DNA of 21,007 bases from DASUTW01 sp035513995 (lineage in GTDB: Bacteria > Actinomycetota > UBA4738 > CALAEC01): contig DATKBL010000140.1 in assembly GCA_035513995.1 (NCBI GenBank), forward strand, positions 1-21,007. Reading direction: 5' to 3'. Shown here piece after piece: positions 1 through 13,788 of the stretch. The notes under the pieces were generated by a model, which was given only the letters and a program-made list of their open reading frames with translations, was not told the DNA's origin and searched no databases. The position numbers and the translations under genes are program-made. Position 1 is the first letter of the stretch. Each line of letters starts with the position of its first letter.

Positions 1-142
1 CGAAGGGGGTGAAGTCGGCCATCCCCTTGTCGGCCAGCACCTTGGTGATGGCCGCGGTCAGGGTGGTCTTGCCGTGGTCGATGTGGCCGATCGTCCCGAT
101 GTTGACGTGCGGCTTCGTCCGCTCGAACTTCTGCTTGCTCAC
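1..142 (-). CDS. tuf: Elongation factor Tu, N-terminal fragment (copy 1)
   Basis: This is the first 47 codons of EF-Tu, the GTPase that delivers aminoacyl-tRNA to the ribosome; the rest lies beyond the left window edge. The start is GTG at 142, giving V(M)SKQKFERTKPHVNIG. The P-loop GHIDHGKT is complete, and the Ile in GHIDHGKT is the form seen in streptomycete EF-Tu. A purine-rich ribosome site (AGGAGAGG) lies 8-15 bases upstream and overlaps the fusA stop; only 15 bases separate the two genes, so it is the last readable gene of a rpsL-rpsG-fusA-tuf (str) operon. A second tuf gene ends at the other edge of the window, so the genome carries at least two copies unless the assembly is wrong. 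Identification is firm; completeness cannot be judged. Confidence 0.97.
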   Translation of the reverse strand, partial: MSKQKFERTKPHVNIGTIGHIDHGKTTLTAAITKVLADKGMADFTPF

Positions 143-157
143 TGGGGACCCCTCTCC

Positions 158-2326
158 TCAGTCACCCCGAACCCTCGCCACGATCTCCTCGGCGATGGAC
201 TTCGGGACCTCCTGGTAGGAATGGAACTGCATCGTGTGCGTGGCCCGCCCCTGGGTCTTGGACCGCAGGTCGGTGGCGTAGCCGAACATCTCGGCGAGGG
301 GGACCAGGGCGCGGATCGCGTGGCTGGACCCGCGCTGCTCCATCCGCTCGACCTTCCCGCGCCGAGCGGTCAGGTCCCCGATCACGTCGCCCATGTAGTC
401 CTCGGGCGTGACGACCTCGATCTGCATCATCGGCTCGAGCAGGACGGGCTTGGCCCGCTTCACCGCTTCGCGCAGCACCATCTGCCCGGCCACCTTGAAG
501 GCCATCTCCGAGGAGTCCACCTCGTGATAGGACCCGTCCACGAGCGTCGCGCGCACGTCGACGACCGGGTATCCCGCGAGGACACCCGTCTCCAGCGCCT
601 CCTGGATGCCCTGGTCCACCGACGGGATGTACTCGCGCGGAATGCTGCCTCCGGTGATCTTGTCCACGAACTCGTAGCCGCCGCCGGGGCCGGTCGGCTC
701 GAGGGCGATGACGACATGCCCGTACTGCCCGCGGCCGCCGGTCTGCTTCACGTAGCGCGCCTGAACCTTCTCGACGGGCTGGCGGATCGTCTCTCGGTAG
801 GCCACCTGGGGCTTCCCGACGTTCGCGTCCACGTTGAACTCGCGCATCAGCCGGTCGACCAGCACCTCGAGGTGAAGCTCCCCCATCCCCGAGATGACCG
901 TCTGCCCGGTCTCGTCGTCGTAGCGGACCACGAAGGTCGGGTCCTCGTCGGAGAGGCGCTGCAGGGCGATCGAGAGCTTCTCCTGGTCGGCCTTGGTCTT
1001 CGGCTCGATCGCCACGGAGATGACCGGCGCGGGGAACGACATCGACTCGAGCAGGATGGGGTGGCTCGGGTCGCTGATCGTGTCGCCGGTGGTCGTGTGC
1101 TTCAGCCCCACGGCAGCCACGATGTCGCCGGCGAAGATCGCCTCCTTGTCCTCACGGTGGTTAGCGTGCATCTGCAGGATCCGGCCGACGCGCTCCTTGC
1201 GATCCTTCGTCGAGTTCAGCACGTGCGAGCCGGCACGCAGGGTGCCGGAGTACACGCGGAGGTACGTCAGCCGCCCCACGTAGGGGTCGGACATGATCTT
1301 GAAGGCCAGGGCGGAGAACGGCGCCTCGTCGTCCGCGGAGCGCACCTCCTTCTCCCCCGCGTCCGGGACGATGCCCTCCATCGGGGGGACGTCCATCGGT
1401 GAGGGGAGGTAGTCGATCACCGCGTCGAGCAGGGGCTGGACGCCCTTGTTCTTGAAGGCGCTCCCGGCGAGGACCGGCGTGCCCTCGACGGCGAGCGTGG
1501 CGTCGCGCAGCGCCTGGAGCAGATCCTCTGGGGGAGGCTCCTCGCCGGCGACGTACTTCTCCATGAGGCCCTCGTGGTGGTCGGCGAGCTGCTCGTAGAG
1601 GCGGTGACGCCACTCGAGGGCCGTCTCGCGCAGCTCCTCGGGGATCTCGACGGTCTCCCAGTCCTCGCCCTTCTCGCTGATCCAGCGGAGCCCCTTCATC
1701 CGGACGAGGTCCAGGACGCCGACGAAGGAGTCCTCCAGGCCCCAGGGGAGCTGGACGACGAGGGGCACGGCGTGGAGCCGATCCTCGATCATCGAGACGG
1801 TTCGCTCGAAGTCCGCCCCCACACGGTCCATCTTGTTCACGAAGCAGATGCGCGGGACGCGGTAGCGGTCGGCCTGCCGCCACACCGTCTCGGACTGCGG
1901 CTCCACCCCGGCGACCGCGTCGAAGACGGCGACGGCGCCGTCGAGGACACGCAGGGAGCGCTCGACCTCGACCGTGAAGTCCACGTGGCCCGGCGTGTCG
2001 ATGATGTTGATCCAGTGGTCCTTCCACTTGGTGGTCGTGGCGGCGGAGGTGATGGTGATGCCGCGCTCCTGCTCCTGGACCATCCAGTCCATGACGGCCG
2101 TGCCCTCGTGGACCTCGCCGACCTTGTAGGTCCTGCCGGTGTAGTAGAGGATTCGCTCGGTGGTCGTGGTCTTGCCGGCGTCGATGTGGGCCATGATCCC
2201 GATGTTCCGGGTCCTGGACAGGGGGTACTCGCGGATGACCAGACCCTTCTGGCCTCCCGCCTTCTGCTGCCCCTTTACCTGTTCCGCCGGCTGTGCCATG
2301 TCCATCTTCCTCGCGGGGACGGCCAC
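158..2326 (-). CDS. fusA: Elongation factor G
   Basis: EF-G is the GTPase that drives tRNA-mRNA translocation on the ribosome. The protein has 722 residues, slightly longer than the usual ~700. GTPase motifs are intact: AHIDAGKT near residues 47-54, the switch I GITITSAATT, DTPGHVDF and NKMD. The later domains include the MGELHLEV stretch and a complete C terminus. The start is uncertain. GTG at 2326 has a good site (GGGGAGG, 5 bases away), while ATG at 2299 has GAGGA 8 bases upstream and would give MAQPAEQ, nine residues shorter. Either way there is a 30-40 residue leader before the conserved YPLSRTRNIGIMAHIDAG, longer than in most EF-G proteins. It lies 58 bases after rpsG, with a strong hairpin in the gap, and 15 bases before tuf. 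Confidence 0.97.
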   Translation of the reverse strand: MAVPARKMDMAQPAEQVKGQQKAGGQKGLVIREYPLSRTRNIGIMAHIDAGKTTTTERILYYTGRTYKVGEVHEGTAVMDWMVQEQERGITITSAATTTKWKDHWINIIDTPGHVDFTVEVERSLRVLDGAVAVFDAVAGVEPQSETVWRQADRYRVPRICFVNKMDRVGADFERTVSMIEDRLHAVPLVVQLPWGLEDSFVGVLDLVRMKGLRWISEKGEDWETVEIPEELRETALEWRHRLYEQLADHHEGLMEKYVAGEEPPPEDLLQALRDATLAVEGTPVLAGSAFKNKGVQPLLDAVIDYLPSPMDVPPMEGIVPDAGEKEVRSADDEAPFSALAFKIMSDPYVGRLTYLRVYSGTLRAGSHVLNSTKDRKERVGRILQMHANHREDKEAIFAGDIVAAVGLKHTTTGDTISDPSHPILLESMSFPAPVISVAIEPKTKADQEKLSIALQRLSDEDPTFVVRYDDETGQTVISGMGELHLEVLVDRLMREFNVDANVGKPQVAYRETIRQPVEKVQARYVKQTGGRGQYGHVVIALEPTGPGGGYEFVDKITGGSIPREYIPSVDQGIQEALETGVLAGYPVVDVRATLVDGSYHEVDSSEMAFKVAGQMVLREAVKRAKPVLLEPMMQIEVVTPEDYMGDVIGDLTARRGKVERMEQRGSSHAIRALVPLAEMFGYATDLRSKTQGRATHTMQFHSYQEVPKSIAEEIVARVRGD

Positions 2327-2346
2327 TACGGCCTCCCCTCGCCTGC

Positions 2347-2364
2347 GGCCCGGTCGCCCGGGCC
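2347..2364 (-). promoter_or_regulatory. Intercistronic hairpin rpsG-fusA with GCGA tetraloop
   Basis: On the transcribed strand GGCCCGG-GCGA-CCGGGCC forms a perfect 7-pair stem closed by a GNRA-class tetraloop. No T-run follows, so it is not a classical terminator. It lies 20 bases after the rpsG stop and 20 bases before the fusA GTG. It may stabilise or process the mRNA, or serve in S7-mediated control as in the enterobacterial str operon; that role is inference. Confidence 0.6.
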
Positions 2365-2384
2365 TCGCGGATGTCCTTCCACGA

Positions 2385-2855
2385 TCACCACCTGTAGTGC
2401 GCGAACGCCTTGTTCGCGTCCGCCATCTTGTGGATGTCCTCCCGCCGCTTCACCGCGGAGCCCTGGCCCTGGGAGGCCTCCATGATCTCGCCCACGAGGC
2501 GTGCTGACATCGTGGGCTCTCGGCGCTGCCGCGCGAACCCCACGAGCCACCGGAGCGCGAGGGTCGTCCCCCGCTGCGGCTTCACCTCGACGGGAACCTG
2601 GTAGGTCGCGCCACCGACACGTCGGGAGCGGACCTCCAGCAGCGGCCGCGTGTTCTCGACCGCCTTCTTCAGCGTCAGCACCGGGTCGTTCGCGGTCTGC
2701 TCGCTGATCCGCTCGAGCGCGTCGTAGACCAAGCGCTCGGCGAGGCTCTTCTTCCCATCCTTCATCACCTTGTTGATCAGCTGGGTCACCAGCGGGTTCT
2801 GATAGATGGGATCGGGCTGCGTCGCTCGCCTCGAGGCGGCTCCTCGCCTGGGCAC
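2385..2855 (-). CDS. rpsG: Small ribosomal subunit protein uS7
   Basis: uS7 is the primary assembly protein of the 30S head; it binds the 3' major domain of 16S rRNA and lies at the E site. The protein has exactly 156 residues, the usual length. It begins V(M)PRRGAASRRATQPDPIYQNP and ends with the invariant KREDIHKMADANKAFAHYRW; the core RRVGGATYQVPVEV is also present. The start is GTG at 2855, chosen because it gives the family N terminus; upstream codons in the same frame are out-of-frame rpsL sequence. The GAGGAG overlapping the rpsL stop is very close to the GTG, so a G-rich run inside the last rpsL codons may be the real ribosome site. The gene is five bases from rpsL and probably translationally coupled to it. 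Confidence 0.97.
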   Translation of the reverse strand: MPRRGAASRRATQPDPIYQNPLVTQLINKVMKDGKKSLAERLVYDALERISEQTANDPVLTLKKAVENTRPLLEVRSRRVGGATYQVPVEVKPQRGTTLALRWLVGFARQRREPTMSARLVGEIMEASQGQGSAVKRREDIHKMADANKAFAHYRW

Positions 2856-2860
2856 GCTCC

Positions 2861-3232
2861 TCAGCCCCCCTTCTTCGCGCCGTACTTCGAGCGCGCCTTC
2901 TTCCGGTCGGACACGCCCGCGGTGTCGAGGGCCGCCCGGATGACCTTGTAGCGGACGCCGGGGAGGTCCTTCACCCGGCCGCCACGGACGAGCACGATCG
3001 AGTGCTCCTGGAGGTTGTGCCCGATCCCGGGGATGTACGCCGTGACCTCGACGCCGCTGGTCAGGCGGATGCGCGCGACCTTCCGAAGGGCCGAGTTCGG
3101 CTTCTTCGGCGTCGTCGTGTACACGCGCGTGCACACGCCTCGGCGCTGGGGTGAGCCCCTGAGCGCCGGGCTCTTAGTCTTCGCCTTCGGGTCCTTCCGG
3201 CCCCGGCGGACCAGCTGCTGGGTCGTCGGCAT
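2861..3232 (-). CDS. rpsL: Small ribosomal subunit protein uS12
   Basis: uS12 lies at the decoding centre of the 30S subunit and affects fidelity. The protein has 123 residues (MPTTQQLVRRGRKDPK...), the normal length. The start at 3232 is fixed by the family N terminus; the reading frame stays open upstream to 3424 but that part has no family similarity. The decoding-centre lysines are wild type: Lys43 in TTTPKKPNS and Lys88 in GGRVKDLPG, the sites where streptomycin-resistance changes usually occur. Asp89, the residue modified by RimO where that enzyme exists, is present. It is the first gene of the str operon, with its own promoter about 165 bases upstream and a leader of roughly 155 bases. 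Confidence 0.97.
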   Translation of the reverse strand: MPTTQQLVRRGRKDPKAKTKSPALRGSPQRRGVCTRVYTTTPKKPNSALRKVARIRLTSGVEVTAYIPGIGHNLQEHSIVLVRGGRVKDLPGVRYKVIRAALDTAGVSDRKKARSKYGAKKGG

Positions 3233-3365
3233 ACCTCTCCCGTCCTCGTCTTCCTCGAAGTGGCCACGAGAACCGTCCAGAAGCCGACCGCCAGCGGCCG
3301 GGTTCCAGGGCCGAGAACTCGTGCCGATGGCCCTTTGGTTCTCCTGGGGTTGCGAGACGCACCAT

Positions 3366-3385
3366 GGCCTGGGGGTGCCCAGACC
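3366..3385 (-). promoter_or_regulatory. 5'-end stem-loop of the str operon leader
   Basis: The arms GGTCTGGG and CCCAGGCC pair over eight positions (one G-T) around a CACC loop. With a start predicted near 3389, the hairpin would occupy about +4 to +23 of the rpsL mRNA, a position typical of 5' stability hairpins. Function is inferred only. Confidence 0.45.
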
Positions 3386-3395
3386 ACAATCGCCA

Positions 3396-3424
3396 ACCTT
3401 ATAGCCGTGCCACAACAGTGTCAA
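3396..3424 (-). promoter_or_regulatory. str operon promoter (rpsL-rpsG-fusA-tuf)
   Basis: A perfect -35 TTGACA (3419-3424) and a -10 TAAGGT (3396-3401) are separated by 17 bases, matching the actinobacterial TAnnnT type. An overlapping TATAAG would give a 15-base spacer and is less likely. The predicted start is near 3389. Confidence 0.75.
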
Positions 3425-3450
3425 TCGAAGGCCCCCGAGGTGGCCTTCGA
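3425..3450 (-). terminator. Perfect 9-pair hairpin abutting the str -35 box
   Basis: The arms TCGAAGGCC and GGCCTTCGA flank an 8-base loop. The hairpin ends directly against TTGACA. It has no proper T-run, so it may be a weak GC-rich terminator for read-through from rpoC and the methyltransferase gene, or a protein-binding palindrome at the promoter. Confidence 0.45.
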
Positions 3451-3543
3451 GACGTGTTCAGTATACGCATCATCGGGCCCGGCCGTCCGGCGGCAAGGCG
3501 CCCGCGAGGTGGCAACGGTTTCCTGCTCCCCCCGACGGCGAGC

Positions 3544-3566
3544 GACCCGCGTGAGGCGGGCGGGTC
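3544..3566 (-). terminator. Possible terminator after the methyltransferase gene
   Basis: The arms GACCCGC and GCGGGTC pair perfectly over seven bases around a 9-base loop, 17 bases after the methyltransferase stop. No T-run follows. Such U-less hairpins are common after actinobacterial genes, but activity cannot be judged from sequence. Confidence 0.4.
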
Positions 3567-3583
3567 GAGCCGACCGTCAGGCG

Positions 3584-4321
3584 TCAGGCGCGCTCGTAGA
3601 CCGAGACGTGCCGTGCGCTCGATGCGGTGAAGGACTCCTCCAGCCACCCGTCGTGACGGGAGCGGAGCTCCAGGCCGGCCAGTCGGGCCATCAGGTCGAG
3701 CTCGGAGGGCCACGCGTACCGCACCTCCACAGGGACCTGCCGGATCGTCCCGTCCCGGATGATCACGTGCTGCGAGACGACCCGCTGGCCCACGGGATCG
3801 TGCACCGAGACGTTGAGCACCGCGCTGTCGGTCTCCACCCGGGCGACCTCCACGCGCTGGCCGCGATCGAAACGCCCGGGGTCGGGCACGAAAGCCTCGA
3901 CCACGAAGATCCCCTCGGGAGCGAGGCGGTCTGCAACCTTCGCGAAGCACCGCGCCTGCTCCTCCTGGGACTCCAGGGCGAACAGCGTGTTGAAGACGAC
4001 GAAGATCATGGAGTAGGAGTCGGCGGGCGCGTCCACGTCGGCGAAGTCCCCGATCGCCACCCGGACCCGGTCGCCGCCGGGCTTCTCCGGCAGCTTCGCC
4101 ACCATGACCTCGGAGGCGTCGATCCCGTGGACCTCGATGCCCCGCTCGGCGAGGGGCGCGGCGATCCGCCCCGTCCCCACCCCGAGCTCCAGCACCGGTC
4201 CGTCACCGGCGAGCCGCCCGAGCGTCTCGACCGCGGTCCCCGTGTCGAGGTGCCAGCCATGGAGCTCGTCGTAGATGTCGGCGATCTCGTCGCCGTAGGT
4301 GGATGGCTCGTAGTCGGTCAT
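3584..4321 (-). CDS. Class I SAM-dependent methyltransferase, substrate unknown
   Basis: The 245-residue protein is a stand-alone Rossmann-fold methyltransferase. Motif I VLELGVGTG lies at residues 43-51, the acidic ribose-binding residue in GIDAS at Asp68, and GDFADVD near residues 91-97 corresponds to the next SAM-contacting loop. An N-terminal IADIYDELHGW stretch resembles UbiE/BioC-like small-molecule methyltransferases. There is no membrane segment. It is inserted between rpoC (47 bases away) and the str operon promoter. The ATG at 4321 has no purine-rich ribosome site; a TAGCCT box ends nine bases before it, so a leaderless transcript is possible, or translation may depend on read-through from rpoC. 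The substrate is not predictable; location hints at, but does not prove, a role linked to ribosome or polymerase. Confidence 0.85.
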   Translation of the reverse strand: MTDYEPSTYGDEIADIYDELHGWHLDTGTAVETLGRLAGDGPVLELGVGTGRIAAPLAERGIEVHGIDASEVMVAKLPEKPGGDRVRVAIGDFADVDAPADSYSMIFVVFNTLFALESQEEQARCFAKVADRLAPEGIFVVEAFVPDPGRFDRGQRVEVARVETDSAVLNVSVHDPVGQRVVSQHVIIRDGTIRQVPVEVRYAWPSELDLMARLAGLELRSRHDGWLEESFTASSARHVSVYERA

Positions 4322-4368
4322 CGCGGGGATAGGCTACCGATGAGGACCCGAGCCCGCGCGGCCCTCGA

Positions 4369-8277
<3,909 letters not shown>

Positions 8278-8301
8278 GCGCTCAGCTCCTCTCGAGACTC
8301 G

Positions 8302-11745
<3,444 letters not shown>

Positions 11746-11814
11746 AGAGATCCCCCCCTAGGGAAACGACATGCGTGTAACTCGGGTACGCGGGAGACGG
11801 CACGGCAAACCGCT

Positions 11815-11843
11815 AGTTTAGGCCTCACCAAGCGGGGTGTCAA
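11815..11843 (-). promoter_or_regulatory. rpoBC promoter
   Basis: A perfect -35 TTGACA (11838-11843) and a -10 TAAACT (11815-11820) are separated by exactly 17 bases, in the 170-base gap between rplL and rpoB. The predicted start near 11808 leaves a leader of about 60 bases. The rest of the gap, nearer rplL, is GC-rich with short inverted repeats such as GCCCGC/GCGGGC but shows no clear intrinsic terminator. rpoBC is thus probably transcribed both from here and by read-through. Confidence 0.8.
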
Positions 11844-11915
11844 CGGGGACGCCGAGAGATAGGCCGCCCCCCGTCCGGGAACGGCCCGCTCGCCTGGCCG
11901 GCGGGCGACAGCCAC

Positions 11916-12308
11916 CTACTGGAGCTCGGCGGTTCCGCCGGCGGCCTCGATCTTCTCCTTGGCCTGCTCGGCGGTCTCCTTATTGACCTTCTCCAGGACC
12001 GGCTTCGGGGCGCCGTCCACAAGCTCCTTGGCCTCCTTCAGGCCCAGGTTCGTGAGGGCGCGCACCTCCTTGATGACCTGGATCTTCTTGTCGCCTGCCG
12101 AGTTGAGGACCACGTCGAACTCGTCCTTCTCCTCGGCGGCGCCGCCGTCACCGCCGGCGCCGGGCGCCCCGGGCATCACCATGGGCGCGGCCATCGCCGC
12201 GGCCTCCACGTCGAAGGTCTCCTCGAACTGCTTGATGAACTCCGAGAGCTCCAAGAGGGTCATCTCCTTGAAGGCCTCGAGAAGGTCATCGCTCGAGAGC
12301 TTGGCCAT
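11916..12308 (-). CDS. rplL: Large ribosomal subunit protein bL12 (L7/L12)
   Basis: bL12 forms the flexible stalk that recruits translation GTPases such as EF-G and EF-Tu. The protein has 130 residues. The N-terminal dimerisation and L10-binding helices (residues 1-40) are followed by an Ala/Gly/Pro hinge (about 41-58) and the C-terminal factor-binding domain starting at EFDVVLNSAGDKK, with the conserved GLKEAKELVDGAPKPV. The ATG directly abuts the rplJ stop (TAG-ATG, no gap). Its ribosome site GGAGGAAGG lies within the last codons of rplJ, so initiation is likely strong and coupled, in keeping with the several copies of bL12 needed per L10. Confidence 0.97.
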   Translation of the reverse strand: MAKLSSDDLLEAFKEMTLLELSEFIKQFEETFDVEAAAMAAPMVMPGAPGAGGDGGAAEEKDEFDVVLNSAGDKKIQVIKEVRALTNLGLKEAKELVDGAPKPVLEKVNKETAEQAKEKIEAAGGTAELQ

Positions 12309-12914
12309 CTATCCTTCCTCCTGCTCTTCGTCGGACTCTTCCTCCGCCTGGTCGGCGGAAGTCTCTTCTTGCTCGGCGGGCTCCTCCGCGGGAGTCTCCT
12401 CCTCCAACTTTTCGCGGTAAGCGGCCAGCAGCGCCGCGAACTTCGACTGCAGGGCCTCGAGGAGGAACGCCGCCTGGCGCATGTGCATCGAGAGGAGGCC
12501 CGCGATCTTGGCCAGCATCTCCTCCCTGGTCTCGAGGGCGGCCAGCGCCTTGATCTCGTCGGCTCCCAAGACGCGCCCCTCGGCCAGGCCGCCCTTCACC
12601 TCGAGCACCGGGAAGCGCTTCGACGCGTCGACGAGGGCCTTCGCCCCCGCCACGATGTCCCCTTGGACGAAGGCCACCGCGGTCGGGCCCTCCAGGAACT
12701 CCTCGAGCTCGGAAAGCTCGAGATCCCGGACCGCCAGGCGGGTCAGAGTGTTCTTCAGGACCGCGAACTGGGCCTCGACCTCGACGAGCGCGGTGCGCAC
12801 CTCGCCGATGTCTGGGACCGAGAGGCCGCGGTAGTCGGCGAAGTAGGCGGCCTGGGCGGCCTGGAGCCGCTCCTTGATCTCCGCGACCTTCTCGACCTTC
12901 TGCTGGTTCGGCAT
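12309..12914 (-). CDS. rplJ: Large ribosomal subunit protein uL10 with acidic tail
   Basis: uL10 anchors bL12 dimers to the ribosome and, with bL12, represses its own mRNA. The start at 12914 (MPNQQKVEKVAEIKERL) is set by the family N terminus and a GAGGA ribosome site; the frame remains open upstream through the leader. The protein has 201 residues, about 30 more than usual. Residues 1-170 are ordinary uL10, ending in the bL12-binding helix around RQAAFLLEALQSKFAALLAA. Residues 171-201 form an extra tail composed almost only of Glu, Asp, Ala, Gln, Ser and Pro. The tail codons also provide the ribosome site of rplL. An L10-type leader and an attenuator precede the gene. Confidence 0.96.
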   Translation of the reverse strand: MPNQQKVEKVAEIKERLQAAQAAYFADYRGLSVPDIGEVRTALVEVEAQFAVLKNTLTRLAVRDLELSELEEFLEGPTAVAFVQGDIVAGAKALVDASKRFPVLEVKGGLAEGRVLGADEIKALAALETREEMLAKIAGLLSMHMRQAAFLLEALQSKFAALLAAYREKLEEETPAEEPAEQEETSADQAEEESDEEQEEG

Positions 12915-12930
12915 CCTCGTCCTCACATGA

Positions 12931-12964
12931 GAAAAGCGCCTCCGCAGCACAGCGCGGAAGGCGC
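12931..12964 (-). terminator. Intrinsic attenuator in the rplJ leader
   Basis: The arm GCGCCTTCCGC pairs with GCGGAGGCGC over ten pairs with one bulged T, around an 8-base loop, followed directly by TTTTCTC. This is the best intrinsic terminator in the window. It lies 16 bases before the rplJ start and just after the L10 leader, so it probably ends transcription when L10-L12 is in excess, as in the Bacillus rplJL leader. Confidence 0.75.
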
Positions 12965-12971
12965 CTCGCTG

Positions 12972-13022
12972 CCTCGGCAGGTGCTCCGAATTCCCGGAGA
13001 TTACGCGGCTGCCCGCCCCTGC
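12972..13022 (-). ncRNA. L10 leader (ribosomal protein autoregulatory RNA)
   Basis: The leader folds as a three-way structure. A closing stem pairs GCAGG (13018-13022) with CCTGC (12977-12981). Hairpin two is GCGG-GCAG-CCGC (13005-13016). Hairpin three is CTCCG-GGAATT-CGGAG (12984-12999). The linker GTAAT and the signature CCTGCCGAGG match my memory of the L10 leader family, which mimics the 23S rRNA site bound by the L10-L12 complex. It lies between the rplJ promoter and the attenuator. A covariance-model search would settle it. Confidence 0.75.
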
Positions 13023-13039
13023 TTTCTGCGGCGCGCCCA

Positions 13040-13068
13040 AGGATACACGCGCGACACCACGCCCACAA
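13040..13068 (-). promoter_or_regulatory. rplJ-rplL promoter
   Basis: The -35 is TTGTGG (13063-13068) and the -10 is TATCCT (13040-13045), with a 17-base spacer, starting 10 bases after the rplA stop. The predicted start near 13033 puts the L10 leader at the very 5' end of the transcript, which supports the assignment. The -35 is only a half match. Confidence 0.55.
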
Positions 13069-13077
13069 CAGTCGTGG

Positions 13078-13788
13078 TCAGGCGGGGATCGACTCGGCCA
13101 GGTCCTTGACCCTGGCCGGGTCGATGCGGATCCCCGGGCCCATCGTTGAGGACAGCGTCGCGGAGCGGATGTATCTCCCCTTAACCCCCGCGGGCTTCGC
13201 CCGCAACACCTCGTCCACGACGGTGACGTAGTTCTCGGTCAGCGCCTTCAGCTCGAAGGACCGCTTCCCGATGATGACGTGCAGGTTGCCAGCCTTGTCC
13301 ACGCGGTACTCGAGCTTCCCGCCCTTGATGTCCTCGACCGCCTTGCCGATGTCCTCGGTCACCGTGCCGGCTTTGGGGTTCGGCATCAGGCCCCGCGGCC
13401 CCAGCACCCGGCCGGCCTTCCCCACGATCGGCATCATGTCGGGCGTGGCGACGGCGGCCTCGAACTCGATCGTACCGCCGAGCACCTCCTCGAGCAGGTC
13501 CTCGCCGCCGACGACGTCGGCGCCGGCCTCCCGCGCCTCGCGCGCCTTGTCGCCCACCGCGAAGGCGGCGACGCGTACGGTCTGACCGGTCCCGTGCGGA
13601 AGCGAGACGGTCCCTCGGACCATCTCCTCGGCCTTCCGCGGGTCCACCCCAAGACGGAAGGCGAGCTCGATGGTCTCGTCGAACTTCGCCTTCGGGAGCT
13701 CGTGGAGGATCCGAAGGGCGTCGCCCGGCGTGTACAGCTGTTCGCGGTTGACGGACTTCATGGCGTCGGCGTAGCGCTTGCCGCCCAT
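13078..13788 (-). CDS. rplA: Large ribosomal subunit protein uL1
   Basis: uL1 forms the mobile L1 stalk next to the E site and in many bacteria represses translation of the rplK-rplA mRNA. The protein has 236 residues, the normal length, from MGGKRYADAMKSVNREQLY to RVKDLAESIPA. The conserved RNA-binding region PIVGKAGRVLGPRGLMPNPKAGTV is intact. Its ATG shares one base with the rplK stop (TGATG), so its translation is coupled to rplK. The rplJ promoter begins 10 bases after its stop. Confidence 0.97.
   Translation of the reverse strand: MGGKRYADAMKSVNREQLYTPGDALRILHELPKAKFDETIELAFRLGVDPRKAEEMVRGTVSLPHGTGQTVRVAAFAVGDKAREAREAGADVVGGEDLLEEVLGGTIEFEAAVATPDMMPIVGKAGRVLGPRGLMPNPKAGTVTEDIGKAVEDIKGGKLEYRVDKAGNLHVIIGKRSFELKALTENYVTVVDEVLRAKPAGVKGRYIRSATLSSTMGPGIRIDPARVKDLAESIPA

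Larger units (their letters stand above)
3233..3583. other. Gene-free str operon leader and promoter region
   Basis: This 351-base gap between the methyltransferase stop and rpsL holds no credible gene; the open frames in it are antisense or extensions of neighbours. It contains, in transcription order, a hairpin just after the methyltransferase stop, a perfect 9-pair hairpin abutting the -35 box, the TTGACA promoter, a 5'-end stem-loop, and about 130 further bases of leader without an obvious structure that I could confirm by eye. Confidence 0.75.

Noticed and set aside
2861..3232. Possible streptomycin resistance changes in rpsL
   Set aside because: Lys43 and Lys88 are wild type.
3459..3464. 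TATACT box on the minus strand upstream of the str promoter
   Set aside because: No -35 match at 16-18 bases spacing, and a complete promoter lies just downstream.
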